From: GCA-2725625 sp964574215
Lineage (GTDB): Bacteria > Pseudomonadota > Alphaproteobacteria > Rhodospirillales > UBA2165
Reading direction: 5' to 3'
Assembly (NCBI GenBank): GCA_964574215.1
Contig: CAZNLR010000036.1
Coordinates: 1-54,304, forward strand
Length of the DNA stretch: 54,304 bases
A program made the position numbers and the translations under genes. The notes beneath the pieces were generated by a model. That model saw nothing but the letters and a program-made list of their open reading frames with translations. It did not search any database and was not told the DNA's origin. Below are positions 33,700 to 43,133 of the stretch, in pieces. Each line of letters opens with the position of its first letter. Position 1 is the stretch's first letter.

Positions 33700-33969
33700 C
33701 TAGACGGCGGTCTCCGAACCGAGGAGGCCGTCCAGTTCACCTTTTGCCTCCAAAGCATAGAGGTCGTCACAACCGCCCACAGGCGTATCATCAATAAATA
33801 TTTGCGGCACGGTATGGCTGCCATCGGCACGGTCGATCATTTCCAGCCGTTTGGCGGGGTGCGCCATTACATCGATTTCGACGAAATCCACGTCTTTGTC
33901 CTCGAGCAGGCTTTTTGCCCGATAGCAAAATCCGCAAAAGGGCGAGGTGTATATTTCAATTTTTGCCAC
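33700..33969 (-). CDS. grxC: Glutaredoxin 3
   Basis: The 89-residue thioredoxin-fold protein has a CGFC active site (12-15; the more usual glutaredoxin-3 form is CPYC or CGYC), the cis-Pro TVPQIFID (about 53-60) and GGCDDLYAL (glutathione site). It reduces disulfides and glutathionylated proteins with GSH. It lies between comF and the nitrilase gene on the same strand. Confidence 0.94.
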   Translation of the reverse strand: MAKIEIYTSPFCGFCYRAKSLLEDKDVDFVEIDVMAHPAKRLEMIDRADGSHTVPQIFIDDTPVGGCDDLYALEAKGELDGLLGSETAV

Positions 33970-34033
33970 GAGTATTATCCGTATTATTCAACATCATTTC
34001 CTATCATATATATTAATCTGGCGTCTAATAACC

Positions 34034-34070
34034 AGCCCGAACTTCATCAACTGTTGGTGAAATTCGGGCT
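34034..34070. other. Long near-perfect hairpin between comF and grxC
   Basis: AGCCCGAA (34034-34041) pairs with TTCGGGCT (34063-34070), and the inner TTCATCAAC/GTTGGTGAA pairs with one G-T position. Only single unpaired bases break the 17-pair stem. It sits four bases past the comF stop codon. There is no U-run on the comF strand, so it may protect the comF mRNA 3' end or be a processing site rather than a classical terminator. Confidence 0.6.
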
Positions 34071-34074
34071 TTTC

Positions 34075-34812
34075 TCAAAATTCGTGCGTGGTTCGGACAA
34101 CGCGCGCCATGGTCAAGACGCTGACTTTGCCCGCGCCGTTCCGGCGTAGAATCCTGGCACAGGCGGAAACTGTGGCGCCCGAGGTCATGACATCGTCCAC
34201 CAACAGAATGCTTCGTCCGGCAATAATTTTTTTCCTGGTTTCGGGAACGGCAAAAGCACCCTGCAAATTTCGTCGCCGCTGCTCGACCGTCTTATGACCC
34301 TGCGATGCCGTTCTCTTTTGGCGCCGAATGAGGTTGACGTCGGCTTTGACGCCACTCGTCCGGCCGATGATATTGGCCAAAAGCGCAGCCTGATTGTAGC
34401 GGCGTGAAAACAGCCTTGTCCAATGGAGAGGCACCGGTGTTACCAAGTCCGTATCCGTCAGCAAGTCGCCGCCGGCCCGTATCATCCAATGGGCGTAGGT
34501 GTTGGCGGCAAAGGTCCGGTCACCATGTTTGAAAGACAGAACCAGTCCCCGGCTGTTATCGTCGTAGACCAGCGCCGCCCGGGCGACGTCGAAATCGGGA
34601 TGCCGGCGGGCGCAGTCGCCGCAGATGGCGTCAGGTCCCGTGTCATAGGGAAACGGTAGACCGCAGATCCGGCAGAGCGCACCGCCGATGAATGTGATTT
34701 TTCCCCAGCAGTCGCCACAGAGAGACCCGTTGCTTCCTACCGGCGCATCACAATTCAGGCACCGGGGCGGATACAATAAGTCCAAAACGTTATCGAACAG
34801 TTCCTTGCGCAT
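34075..34812 (-). CDS. comF: ComF family protein (phosphoribosyltransferase-like)
   Basis: The 245-residue protein has an N-terminal double zinc finger (CLNC...CGDC about 18-36, CRIC...CGDC about 47-68) and a C-terminal phosphoribosyltransferase-like domain with ILLVDDVMTSGATVSACA (about 202-219), the PRPP loop. ComF aids DNA uptake in naturally competent bacteria, but in alphaproteobacteria the role is uncertain. Divergent from the methyltransferase gene. Confidence 0.9.
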   Translation of the reverse strand: MRKELFDNVLDLLYPPRCLNCDAPVGSNGSLCGDCWGKITFIGGALCRICGLPFPYDTGPDAICGDCARRHPDFDVARAALVYDDNSRGLVLSFKHGDRTFAANTYAHWMIRAGGDLLTDTDLVTPVPLHWTRLFSRRYNQAALLANIIGRTSGVKADVNLIRRQKRTASQGHKTVEQRRRNLQGAFAVPETRKKIIAGRSILLVDDVMTSGATVSACARILRRNGAGKVSVLTMARVVRTTHEF

Positions 34813-34924
34813 TGGTCACTCCCGGTTGGCCAGGCGGACGATTTATTTGACTATGGCGTTGGGAGAGGCGCGTTTATGTGGCATACAAAAAATAAATTTG
34901 ATCTGTCTGAAGGGAAAATGTCTT

Positions 34925-35791
34925 TTGGGAGACCAGCCTCTCTTTAACCGGCAGGTGGTCAGGCGTAATCGCGACCGCGCCAGTACGGATTTTAGCGACT
35001 TCGATTTTCTTTTTAGAGAAGCGGCCGCCATGCTGGCCGACCGGTTGGAAGATATTAAGCGGGAATTTCCGGTGGCTCTGGATTTAGGCTGCCACACGGG
35101 TCAGGTGGCGGCGGTAACGCCGTATCCATCGGGAATCGGCACCCTTATTCAATGCGATTTATCGCCGGCCATGGTATCCTCGGCCTATGGTCCACGCTTT
35201 GCCGCCGATGAAGAATTCCTGCCGGTGGGCGAAAAATGTCTCGACCTGATCATATCATGCCTGTCGCTTCACTGGGTGAACGATCTGCCGGGGGCGCTTA
35301 TACAGATCAAACGCGCCTTAAAACCCGACGGATTGTTTTTGGGCTCGTACCTGGGCGGGGAGACATTAAAAGAGCTGCGCCAAGCGCTGGTTGCCGCCGA
35401 AATGGAAATCTCCGGCGGCGCTCACCCAAGGGTGTCTCCCATGGCCGATATTAGGGATGGCGGCGCCTTGTTGCAGCGCGCCGGGTTTGCCCTACCGGTG
35501 GCGGATACGGATACCGTGGAAGTATCCTATGAAAATCCCATGAAATTGATGCGTGACCTCCGGGGAATGGGGGAACAGATGGCGACCAGCGGCCGCCTGA
35601 AATCATTTTCACGCCGGGATGTGATGATACGGGCGGCGGATATTTACCGGGAGATGTTCGGCGATGAGAACGGCCGGGTACCGGCAACCTTCGAAATCAT
35701 TACCCTGACAGGTTGGGCGCCGTCGCCCGATCAGCAACAACCTTTGGCTCCGGGTAGCGGACAGGCAAATTTGGGTGATGTATTGGAATAA
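34925..35791 (+). CDS. BioC/NDUFAF5-like methyltransferase
   Basis: About 288 residues. Conserved sequence begins GDQPLFNRQVVRRNRDRA, typical of alphaproteobacterial relatives of NDUFAF5, then ALDLGCHTGQVA (SAM motif I), CLSLHWVNDLPGAL and GGAHPRVSPMADIRDGGALLQRAGF. The start is uncertain: TTG 34925 has AGGGA nine bases upstream; ATG 34853 would add 24 unconserved residues. NDUFAF5 hydroxylates an arginine in complex I rather than methylating it, and bacterial function is untested. It diverges from comF, a usual arrangement. Confidence 0.82.
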   Translation: MGDQPLFNRQVVRRNRDRASTDFSDFDFLFREAAAMLADRLEDIKREFPVALDLGCHTGQVAAVTPYPSGIGTLIQCDLSPAMVSSAYGPRFAADEEFLPVGEKCLDLIISCLSLHWVNDLPGALIQIKRALKPDGLFLGSYLGGETLKELRQALVAAEMEISGGAHPRVSPMADIRDGGALLQRAGFALPVADTDTVEVSYENPMKLMRDLRGMGEQMATSGRLKSFSRRDVMIRAADIYREMFGDENGRVPATFEIITLTGWAPSPDQQQPLAPGSGQANLGDVLE

Positions 35792-35814
35792 GAAAAAGGG
35801 CGTTGAACAGACCG

Positions 35815-36234
35815 CTATTTACCGGACCTGGGGATGGCATAACCTTCCGGTAATCCTATCCAGGCAAACGCATTTTCGGTTTCCCGAAATAGTTTTCGTT
35901 CGACCTGTCCGGTCGTTAATCGCCCGGAGACAATCCATTGATGAAAGAGTTTATAGTCGTTGGCATTGCCGACAACGACCGCCAGCTTGATAGCGCCGAG
36001 GCGCCGGTTGACGTCGGTTATAACTTTATTGGCTTCTTCTGAAATGGTCTTGAAGGTGTAATCTTTCGGAAATTTGATCAGACTCAAATCGAACAGGAGA
36101 TTCATCCCGTCCCGGTATTCTGGATCGGCAAATAGATCCTCATACATCAACGCTATTTCATATAGTTCCAGTTTTTCGTGATAGGTGATAAAAGCACATT
36201 TGAGCTTAGAATCGAAATTGAATTCCCACGCCAT
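35815..36234 (-). CDS. Conserved hypothetical protein, possible STAS/SpoIIAA-like fold
   Basis: The 139-residue protein is not firmly recognised. ATG 36234 is preferred over TTG 36240. It has no signal peptide or transmembrane helix. Alternating strands and helices, a hydrophobic strand LLFDLSLIKF (about 46-55) and LAVVVGN (about 84-90) resemble the SpoIIAA/STAS-like proteins used in signalling, but no key phospho-serine can be assigned. It is convergent with the methyltransferase gene and divergent from sfsA. Confidence 0.6.
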   Translation of the reverse strand: MAWEFNFDSKLKCAFITYHEKLELYEIALMYEDLFADPEYRDGMNLLFDLSLIKFPKDYTFKTISEEANKVITDVNRRLGAIKLAVVVGNANDYKLFHQWIVSGRLTTGQVERKLFRETENAFAWIGLPEGYAIPRSGK

Positions 36235-36372
36235 GGGCAATAGATCCAGTGTAATAGATTATGTAAACGTAATAATTAGACAATAATAATTTTTCAATAT
36301 TATCGGTTAACTTAAACCTATGAAACTAATTAGCCAAATATTTTTGTTTAGTAATTGAATAGAGCCAAGCCG

Positions 36373-37071
36373 ATGAAATTTCCCGAACCTCTTCTGCGCG
36401 GTAAATTGATTAAGAGATATAAACGGTTTCTCGCCGATATAGAACTCGACGATGGTCGGGTGGTGACCGCCCATTGCGCCAACTCCGGTTCGATGTTGAG
36501 CCTCAATGTGCCCGGAGCCGAGGTTTGGCTGTCACCTGCCAACAACCCGAAACGCAAGCTCAAATTCACCTGGGAACTGATCGACATTGACGGCTTCTTG
36601 GTCGGAATCAACACGTCTCTCCCCAACAAAATCGTTCAGGAGGCGATTGAAGAAGACCGTGTCGAGGAGTTGGCCGGGTATGCATCGCTCCGCCGTGAAG
36701 TGAAATACGGCGTCAATTCCCGCATCGACATATTGCTCGAAAGCGATGACCTGCCTAAATGTTATGTTGAGATAAAAAGCGTGACCATGAAACGGCGGAA
36801 ACCGGCGGAATTTCCGGACGCCGTGACGACGCGGGGCGCCAAACATTTACGGGAACTGACCAATCAGGTCCAAAACGGCGACCGTGCCGTTATGCTATAT
36901 CTGGTGCAGCGGGAGGATTGTGACCGGTTTTCGATTGCCGGAGATATCGACCCTGGCTACGCTGAAGCCTTGACGGCGGCGCAAAACGGCGGTGTCGAAA
37001 TGCTTTGTTATGGTTGCCGTGTCGGCCCGGAAGAGATAAAGCTATCGCGGAAATTGCCCTTGGACCTATAG
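36373..37071 (+). CDS. sfsA: DNA/RNA nuclease SfsA
   Basis: The 232-residue protein has the SfsA layout: an N-terminal OB fold with KRYKRFLADIEL and THCANSGSM-like AHCANSGSML (about 35-44), and a nuclease-like domain with SRIDILLE and CYVEIKSVTM (about 113-140), which carry the acidic and lysine residues of a PD-(D/E)XK active site. TTG 36355 would add six residues; ATG 36373 fits the family start MKFPEPL. First gene of a probable sfsA-map-radC series. Confidence 0.93.
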   Translation: MKFPEPLLRGKLIKRYKRFLADIELDDGRVVTAHCANSGSMLSLNVPGAEVWLSPANNPKRKLKFTWELIDIDGFLVGINTSLPNKIVQEAIEEDRVEELAGYASLRREVKYGVNSRIDILLESDDLPKCYVEIKSVTMKRRKPAEFPDAVTTRGAKHLRELTNQVQNGDRAVMLYLVQREDCDRFSIAGDIDPGYAEALTAAQNGGVEMLCYGCRVGPEEIKLSRKLPLDL

Positions 37072-37198
37072 GATAGGGAAAGCCTGACGAAAAAAACGAA
37101 GGCTGTCAGGCGATAAAATAAAAATTATTCGGCAAGCATACGGGATCGTGGAATAATCCGGATATAGAATCGCTGGGGGCGGTTTAGGAGAAAACAAA

Positions 37199-38017
37199 TT
37201 GGATGCTGAAGCGCGTACCATAAAAATTCATACCGAAGCTGACTACGAGGGCATGCGCAAGGCCGGTCATCTGGCCGCGAAAACCCTTGATTTCATTACC
37301 GAACATGTGGTGCCCGGTGTAACCACCGAGAAACTCGACAAGCTTTGTGCCGATTTCATTGCCGACCACGGCGGCATATCCGCACCCCTGAATTATCGCG
37401 GGTATCCTAAATCCGTGTGCATTTCGGTCAATCACGTGGTGTGTCACGGTATCCCCGGTGAAAAAACTCTTCTGGACGGCGATATTCTTAATATCGATGT
37501 AACGCCCATTTTGGATGGCTGGCACGGCGATTCCAGCCGCATGTACTTCGCCGGCGAACCCAGCGTAAAAGCCAAACGGCTGGTTGAAGCGACCTACGAA
37601 TCTTTGATGAAGGGATTGTCGGTCATCAAACCGGGGGCGACGTTGGGTGATATCGGCCATGCGATCGAGAGCTTCGTGGCGCCGTTCCGCTATTCGGTGG
37701 TTCGGGATTTCTGCGGTCACGGATTGGGCCGCGTCTTTCACGATGCGCCGAATGTTCTCCATTTCGGACGGCCGGGCGAAGGGATGGTTCTTCGAGAAGG
37801 CATGTTCTTTACGGTAGAGCCGATGATCAATACCGGTCGTCCCGAGGTAAAAATTCTGGCGGACGGTTGGACCGCGGTAACCAAGGACCGCAGCCTATCC
37901 GCCCAGTTCGAACATTCCATTGCCGTGACGGCGGATGGCATAGAAATATTCACGCTCTCGCCAGCCGGACTGGATCAACCTCCCTATAACATCGAAACCC
38001 AGCCACCCGAAAGTTAA
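37199..38017 (+). CDS. map: Methionine aminopeptidase, type I
   Basis: The 272-residue enzyme has all five metal ligands: the two Asp in NIDVTPILDGWHGDSSR, His in CGHGLGRVFHDAPN, Glu in FTVEPMIN and Glu in QFEHSIAVT. It removes the initiator methionine from new proteins. Translation probably starts at TTG 37199, eight bases after AGGAG (37186-37190); no in-frame ATG suits. An N-terminal extension of about ten residues and a Pro-rich C-terminal tail are seen. Confidence 0.94.
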   Translation: MDAEARTIKIHTEADYEGMRKAGHLAAKTLDFITEHVVPGVTTEKLDKLCADFIADHGGISAPLNYRGYPKSVCISVNHVVCHGIPGEKTLLDGDILNIDVTPILDGWHGDSSRMYFAGEPSVKAKRLVEATYESLMKGLSVIKPGATLGDIGHAIESFVAPFRYSVVRDFCGHGLGRVFHDAPNVLHFGRPGEGMVLREGMFFTVEPMINTGRPEVKILADGWTAVTKDRSLSAQFEHSIAVTADGIEIFTLSPAGLDQPPYNIETQPPES

Positions 38018-38039
38018 GACAAACCAGGTTTCTTTTTCC

Positions 38040-38720
38040 GTGAACGAAAAGCCCCACTACAGCGGTCACCGAAAACGACTGAAGGAACGTTTTCTCAAAA
38101 CGGGCGGGGAAATGTTGCCCGATTACGAGATGTTGGAACTGGTTTTGTACCTCGCCTTGTCCCGGAGTGATGTGAAGCCGCTGGCCAAGCGATTGTTGGA
38201 GCGCTTTGGGGGTTATGCCGAAGTCATAAGCGCCGACGCCAGTGAATTAAAAGAGATCGACGGGGTGGGCGATGCTGTGGTCGCGGCCCTGAAAACCGTA
38301 CGTGACGCCGCCGTCCGGCTGGCCAAAGAAGAAGTATACGAAAAACCGGTCCTGAGCTCGTGGCAGTCGCTGATGGACTATTGCCGGTCGTCCATGGGAT
38401 TCGCAAAAACCGAACAGTTCCGCGTTTTTTTCCTCAATCGGAAAAATATGCTGATCGCCGATGAGATTCAGCAGGAAGGAACGGTGGATCACACGCCGGT
38501 TTATCCGCGTGAGGTGGTCAAACGAGCGTTGGAACTCGGCGCGACGGCGATCATATTGGCCCACAACCATCCAAGCGGCGATGCGGCGCCGTCAAAAAAC
38601 GATATCGAAATTACGCGCGAAATCAAGGAGGCGGGGGAAAAGTTGGGGATCGTTCTCCACGATCACATTGTTGTTGCCCGCAATGGAACCACCAGCTTTA
38701 AAAGTTCCGGGCTCATATAA
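38040..38720 (+). CDS. radC: RadC family JAB-domain protein
   Basis: The 226-residue protein has an N-terminal helix-hairpin-helix region (about 55-90, LKEIDGVGDAVVAALK) and a C-terminal JAB1/MPN-type metalloprotease-like domain with ILAHNHPSGDAAPSKND (about 174-190), including the HxHP...D zinc motif and EIQQEGTVDHTPVYPREV. It starts at GTG 38040, 23 bases after map. RadC's role is unsettled; the DNA-repair assignment was withdrawn in E. coli. Confidence 0.93.
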   Translation: MNEKPHYSGHRKRLKERFLKTGGEMLPDYEMLELVLYLALSRSDVKPLAKRLLERFGGYAEVISADASELKEIDGVGDAVVAALKTVRDAAVRLAKEEVYEKPVLSSWQSLMDYCRSSMGFAKTEQFRVFFLNRKNMLIADEIQQEGTVDHTPVYPREVVKRALELGATAIILAHNHPSGDAAPSKNDIEITREIKEAGEKLGIVLHDHIVVARNGTTSFKSSGLI

Positions 38721-38750
38721 AGCCGAAAAAATTTAAGATAATCAGGACCA

Positions 38751-38777
38751 TCGGTCGAATTCGGACCGATAAAATTT
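38751..38777 (+). terminator. Probable terminator after radC
   Basis: ATCGGTC (38751-38757) pairs with GACCGAT (38765-38771), the loop itself being nearly self-complementary, followed by AAAATTTTT. The U-run begins five bases after the stem, so efficiency is uncertain. Confidence 0.5.
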
Positions 38778-38864
38778 TTGTTATTGAATTTGCTTAATTT
38801 AAATGCGGTTATTACCTGAACTACAGACCACAAAATAAAATAAATTATTGAGGGATTTAGACGT

Positions 38865-40277
38865 TTGTATCCAAGCACGTCCAACGCGGATATGAATTTT
38901 ATTACGAAGTTTTCCGATGTTGAGGAACGCCGGAGCAAAGGCATCCGGTTCAAGGAAAACAGCGTGCGGCAAATTCTTGATTTTTATCCGGAATTGGCCT
39001 GCTTGTGCTATGACGGTAAAATTGAATTCCTCAATGAATCCGGGGCCAGCCTACTCGGATTTGACAATCCGGAAGACGCTTTTCATACATCCTTCAACGA
39101 ATTTCTGGTCGACAATTACGCTGGTTTAAAAGGGCATTTCATTGCCCTGTTGCTGGAGGAAGACGAACTTTTTCCCGCCCGGCTGCGAAAAACCGATGGC
39201 GATGTCATCAGCATGAATATCAGCGTTCAGTGGGCGCGCGAGCTTGGCAGCGATGCGGTTATCCTCAAGGCCCAGGACATCACCCAGCGATTGAGCCTGT
39301 TGGAGGAAATCAAGGAAAGTGAAAGCCGTTTCCGCCACTTGATCGACAACGCCATTGATCTGTTTTGCGCCTGCGATCGGGGAAAAATTAATTTTATCAA
39401 CAAGACGGGTTTGGAACTGCTCGGCGCGGACAATGCCGATCAGATAATTGGCCGTCCAATTTCCGATTTGTTTCACGCCGATTATAAATCGATATTTTTA
39501 GATTCGCTGCCCGAACTCAGCCAGGAAAACATGAAGCTTCCGGCGAAGCTCAATCGGCTGGACGGCGCTTCCATCGACGTGCATGTCAAGGTGACTTCCA
39601 GCTACCAAGGCGGCAGCGACAGTTTCATGCTCGAAGTGCGGGATATATCCGAACACCGCCGGGCTGTCATGACCTTGCACCAGACCAATCAGGAACTGGA
39701 ACAGAGGGTCATCAACCGGACCCAAAAATTGAGCGATGAGGTCGAACGGCGGCGGGAAGCCGAAGAGCAAATGCGTCAAATGGCGACCCACGATTCACTG
39801 ACCGGCCTGCCCAATCGCGCGCAACTAATTGAACGTTTGGATAGGGAAATTACCGAGGCGGAGAAATCCGGTGATTCTTTTGCTGTCTTGTTTATTGATC
39901 TCGATGGTTTCAAGTCGGTCAATGACGGGCTCGGCCATGAAGCCGGCGATCTTCTTCTCCAGCAGGTCGCCATGCGGCTCCTGAAAAGTATCCGCGAAGA
40001 AGATGTGGCGGCGCGGATCGGCGGCGACGAATTTGTCGTTACGCTGATGAATGTCGACGACCGGGCCGTTATCGAAAATCGAGCCCGGATCATATTGGAT
40101 TCCCTGACCAACCCTTTCTCGCTTGATGATGACCGGGAAGCTAATATCGGCGGTTCCATCGGAGTCGCCATTTTCCCGGCGGATGGTAGCGGCGTTGACA
40201 AATTGCTCAAGAGCGCTGACAAAGCCATGTATGAAGTCAAGAATTCCGGAAAAAACAATATCGCTTTCGCCAACTGA
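38865..40277 (+). CDS. PAS-PAS-GGDEF diguanylate cyclase
   Basis: The 470-residue protein has two PAS domains (about 30-145 and 150-275), a coiled coil (about 280-310) and a GGDEF domain (about 312-468). The active site RIGGDEF (about 384-390) is intact, and REED five residues earlier is a complete RxxD inhibitory site, so product feedback is expected. No EAL domain or transmembrane helix is seen, so it senses in the cytoplasm. AGGGA nine bases before TTG 38865 supports that start; ATG 38892 is the alternative. Confidence 0.92.
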   Translation: MYPSTSNADMNFITKFSDVEERRSKGIRFKENSVRQILDFYPELACLCYDGKIEFLNESGASLLGFDNPEDAFHTSFNEFLVDNYAGLKGHFIALLLEEDELFPARLRKTDGDVISMNISVQWARELGSDAVILKAQDITQRLSLLEEIKESESRFRHLIDNAIDLFCACDRGKINFINKTGLELLGADNADQIIGRPISDLFHADYKSIFLDSLPELSQENMKLPAKLNRLDGASIDVHVKVTSSYQGGSDSFMLEVRDISEHRRAVMTLHQTNQELEQRVINRTQKLSDEVERRREAEEQMRQMATHDSLTGLPNRAQLIERLDREITEAEKSGDSFAVLFIDLDGFKSVNDGLGHEAGDLLLQQVAMRLLKSIREEDVAARIGGDEFVVTLMNVDDRAVIENRARIILDSLTNPFSLDDDREANIGGSIGVAIFPADGSGVDKLLKSADKAMYEVKNSGKNNIAFAN

Positions 40278-40337
40278 TGCCGTCGCGCCTAAGGTCGGTT
40301 TTACCAACCTGAAAATAAAAAGCGAATACTTACCGGC

Positions 40338-41588
40338 ATGAATAAGGCTCCCCTTTCTTTTTTGATGCTCGTGAGGGTATTTCTGCCTTTTGCCATCGGC
40401 TACTACCTGTCCTACTTCTATCGGACCGTGAATGCCGTGATCGCACCGGATCTAATCCGCGACATCGGCATCAACGCCAACAGTCTGGGTCTTCTTACCG
40501 GGGCTTATTTTATTACCTTCGCGGCATTTCAATTGCCGCTTGGAATTTTGCTGGACAGGATTGGTCCGAGAAAATGCGAATCGGCCCTTTTGCTGTTTGC
40601 CGGCGCTGGGGCGTTTGTATTCGCCTTCGCCGAATCCGTCGAGATATTGATCCTCGGGCGGGGACTGATCGGGTTCGGCGTTTCGGCCTGTCTGATGGCG
40701 TCCTTCAAAGCTTTCGCCGATTGGTTTCCCAAAGAAAAACTGGCCCTGATCAACGGGCTGGTTCTGGCGGCCGGCGGCCTGGGGGCCATTACGGCAACGG
40801 CGCCCGTCGAAGCGGCTTTGCAATTAACCGATTGGCGCGGTGTTTTTATCTTTTTGGCGGTCCTTTCCTTGGTTGCGGCGGCAATTATTTATTTTGTTGT
40901 GCCGGAGCGGCCGGACGACATGAAGCAAAGCACGGCGTCCTCCCTCGGAACTCAAATCCGGGAAATCGGATACATTTTTAAAAGCCCGATTTTTATCCGA
41001 TTTATCCCTCTTTGCGTTCTTTCCCAAAGCACCTCACTGTCCATCCTCACACTTTGGGTCGGCCCCTGGCTCCGGGATGTGGGCGGTATGGAGCGAGAGG
41101 CGGTCGCCAATTCGCTTCTCTTGATCGCCGCCGCGCTGATGGCCGGATTTATGACGACGGGATTTATTGCCGAAAGGTTCGGCCGCATCGGCATCAAAAC
41201 ATTGACGTTTTCCACCGGCGGCATGATCGTCTTTGCGTTCTTTCAGATACTGGTCGTCTTCGGTAATCTGTCCTTCGCCGTACCCGTATGGATGCTGGTC
41301 GCCTTCACCAGTACGACGGGCGCGGTGGCATACGCCGGTCTGTCCCAAAGCTTCGATTCGGGCCTTATCGGGCGCGTCAACACGGCCCTCAATCTGCTGG
41401 TTTTCATCGGCGCCTTTTCTTTTCAATGGGGTATCGGCGCCGTTATCAACCTATGGCCGGTGGCGGCGGACGGCCGGTTCGCCATCGAGGGCTATCAGGC
41501 GGCCTTTATTTCCCTGCTGGTTCTGCAAGGGCTCGCCCTGGTCTGGCTGTGGGTGTCCAAATATATCTGGCCCGACTACAAAATCTGA
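40338..41588 (+). CDS. MFS transporter
   Basis: The 416-residue protein has twelve predicted transmembrane helices. MFS signatures are visible: LPLGILLDRIGPRK between helices 2 and 3 (motif A-like, about 66-79) and GRGLIGFGVSACLMASFKAFADWFP (split around helix 4-5). The N-terminus YYLSYFYRTVNAVIAPDL resembles nitrate/sugar-phosphate antiporter-like MFS proteins common in alphaproteobacteria. Substrate unknown. It lies 60 bases after the diguanylate cyclase. Confidence 0.9.
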   Translation: MNKAPLSFLMLVRVFLPFAIGYYLSYFYRTVNAVIAPDLIRDIGINANSLGLLTGAYFITFAAFQLPLGILLDRIGPRKCESALLLFAGAGAFVFAFAESVEILILGRGLIGFGVSACLMASFKAFADWFPKEKLALINGLVLAAGGLGAITATAPVEAALQLTDWRGVFIFLAVLSLVAAAIIYFVVPERPDDMKQSTASSLGTQIREIGYIFKSPIFIRFIPLCVLSQSTSLSILTLWVGPWLRDVGGMEREAVANSLLLIAAALMAGFMTTGFIAERFGRIGIKTLTFSTGGMIVFAFFQILVVFGNLSFAVPVWMLVAFTSTTGAVAYAGLSQSFDSGLIGRVNTALNLLVFIGAFSFQWGIGAVINLWPVAADGRFAIEGYQAAFISLLVLQGLALVWLWVSKYIWPDYKI

Positions 41589-41703
41589 CACGAAAGCAAA
41601 TTTCTAAGGGCCAGCGGCTTCTAAATTCTCTCCTCACCTGATATACCCCCTACTTAATCCGTTTCACTGCTACGCCCTTAACAATAGCAAAAAGAGAGTT
41701 CAC

Positions 41704-43002
41704 ATGATTCCGCGTTACAGCCGCCCGGAAATGACCGCCATTTGGGAGCCGGAAAATAAATTCCGCATCTGGTTCGAAATCGAGGCCCATGCCTGCGACG
41801 CTCAGGCGGAACTCGGGATCATTCCCAAAGAAGCGGCCAAGGCGGTATGGGAGCGGGGCGCCTTCGAGGTCGACCGCATCGACGAGATCGAGCGGGAAAC
41901 CAAACACGACGTCATCGCATTTTTGACCAATCTGGCCGAGCATGTGGGCGATGAAGCCCGCTTCGTTCATCAAGGCATGACCTCGTCGGACGTGCTGGAC
42001 ACTTGCCTGGCCGTACAGTTGACCCAGGCGACGGATATTCTGCTGGCCGATCTGGACCGGCTGCTGGCGGCGCTGAAAGACCGCGCCTTCGAACACAAAA
42101 TGACGCCGGTGATGGGGCGGAGCCATGGTATCCATGCCGAGCCCACCACCATGGGACTGAAACTGGCCACCTTTTATGCCGAGTTCGACCGCAATAAGAA
42201 GCGTCTTCAGGCGGCCAGGGCGGAGATCGCCACTTGCGCCATTTCGGGCGCCGTCGGCACCTTTGCCCACATCGATCCCAAAGTGGAAGAACACGTGGCC
42301 AAGGCCCTCGGGCTGGCGGTGGAGCCGGTCTCCACCCAAATCATCCCCCGCGACCGCCACGCCATGTATTTTTCGGTGCTCGGCGTCATTGCCAGTTCCA
42401 TCGAACGGCTGGCCACCGAAATTCGTCATATGCAGCGGACCGAAGTGCGGGAGGCCGAGGAGTTTTTCTCCAAGGGCCAGAAAGGCTCATCGGCCATGCC
42501 TCACAAACGTAACCCGGTGCTGACGGAAAATCTAACCGGCCTCGCCCGCATTGTCCGCTCGGCCGTCGTTCCGGCTCAGGAGAATGTCGCCCTCTGGCAC
42601 GAGCGGGATATTTCCCATTCATCGGTGGAGCGCATGATCGGCCCCGACGCCACCGTTACCCTGGACTTCGCCCTCAACCGCCTGTCGGGCGTGGTGGAGA
42701 AACTGCTGGTCTATCCCGATGCCATGCAAAAGAATTTGGACCAATTGGGCGGCCTGATTTTTTCCCAACGGGTTTTGCTGGCCCTCACCCAGGCGGGCGT
42801 CAGCCGGGAGGACTCCTACAAGCTGGTGCAGCGCAACGCCATGAAGGTCTGGGAGGAAGGCGCCGATTTCCTCACCGAGCTCAAAGGCGATAAGGACGTC
42901 ACCGCCAGCCTGAGCGAATCGGAACTGGAAGAACTCTTCGACATCGCCTTCCACACCAGAAACGTCGACGTAATCTTTGAGCGGGTGTTCGGCGAAAGTT
43001 AA
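41704..43002 (+). CDS. purB: Adenylosuccinate lyase
   Basis: The 432-residue enzyme has the fumarase/aspartase fold with FVHQGMTSSDVLDT, GRSHGIHAEP (catalytic His) and the signature SSAMPHKRNP (about 262-271) holding the catalytic serine. It releases fumarate from SAICAR and adenylosuccinate. Its stop codon TAA is supplied by the first bases of the left REP repeat, implying that the element landed exactly at the gene's end or replaced its last codons. Confidence 0.97.
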   Translation: MIPRYSRPEMTAIWEPENKFRIWFEIEAHACDAQAELGIIPKEAAKAVWERGAFEVDRIDEIERETKHDVIAFLTNLAEHVGDEARFVHQGMTSSDVLDTCLAVQLTQATDILLADLDRLLAALKDRAFEHKMTPVMGRSHGIHAEPTTMGLKLATFYAEFDRNKKRLQAARAEIATCAISGAVGTFAHIDPKVEEHVAKALGLAVEPVSTQIIPRDRHAMYFSVLGVIASSIERLATEIRHMQRTEVREAEEFFSKGQKGSSAMPHKRNPVLTENLTGLARIVRSAVVPAQENVALWHERDISHSSVERMIGPDATVTLDFALNRLSGVVEKLLVYPDAMQKNLDQLGGLIFSQRVLLALTQAGVSREDSYKLVQRNAMKVWEEGADFLTELKGDKDVTASLSESELEELFDIAFHTRNVDVIFERVFGES

Positions 43003-43071
43003 TTTATAGACTGTCGATAAATTAAGAAGGTTAAGAACAGGTGTGAATTAATCGACAGTCGATAAATTAAG
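42999..43071. repeat. Left REP doublet
   Basis: Contains palindromic cores GACTGTCGAT and TCGACAGTCGA, each set in an AATTTAT/ATAAATT AT-rich frame, with a linker AAGGTTAAGAACAGGTGTG. The first core has an A in place of C (position 43008) that breaks the palindrome. Confidence 0.85.
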
Positions 43072-43133
43072 ATTTTTAGAAATTTTTTCCCCGATATTCG
43101 GAAAACAGGCTCTAGGGCCGCCATAACTAATGC

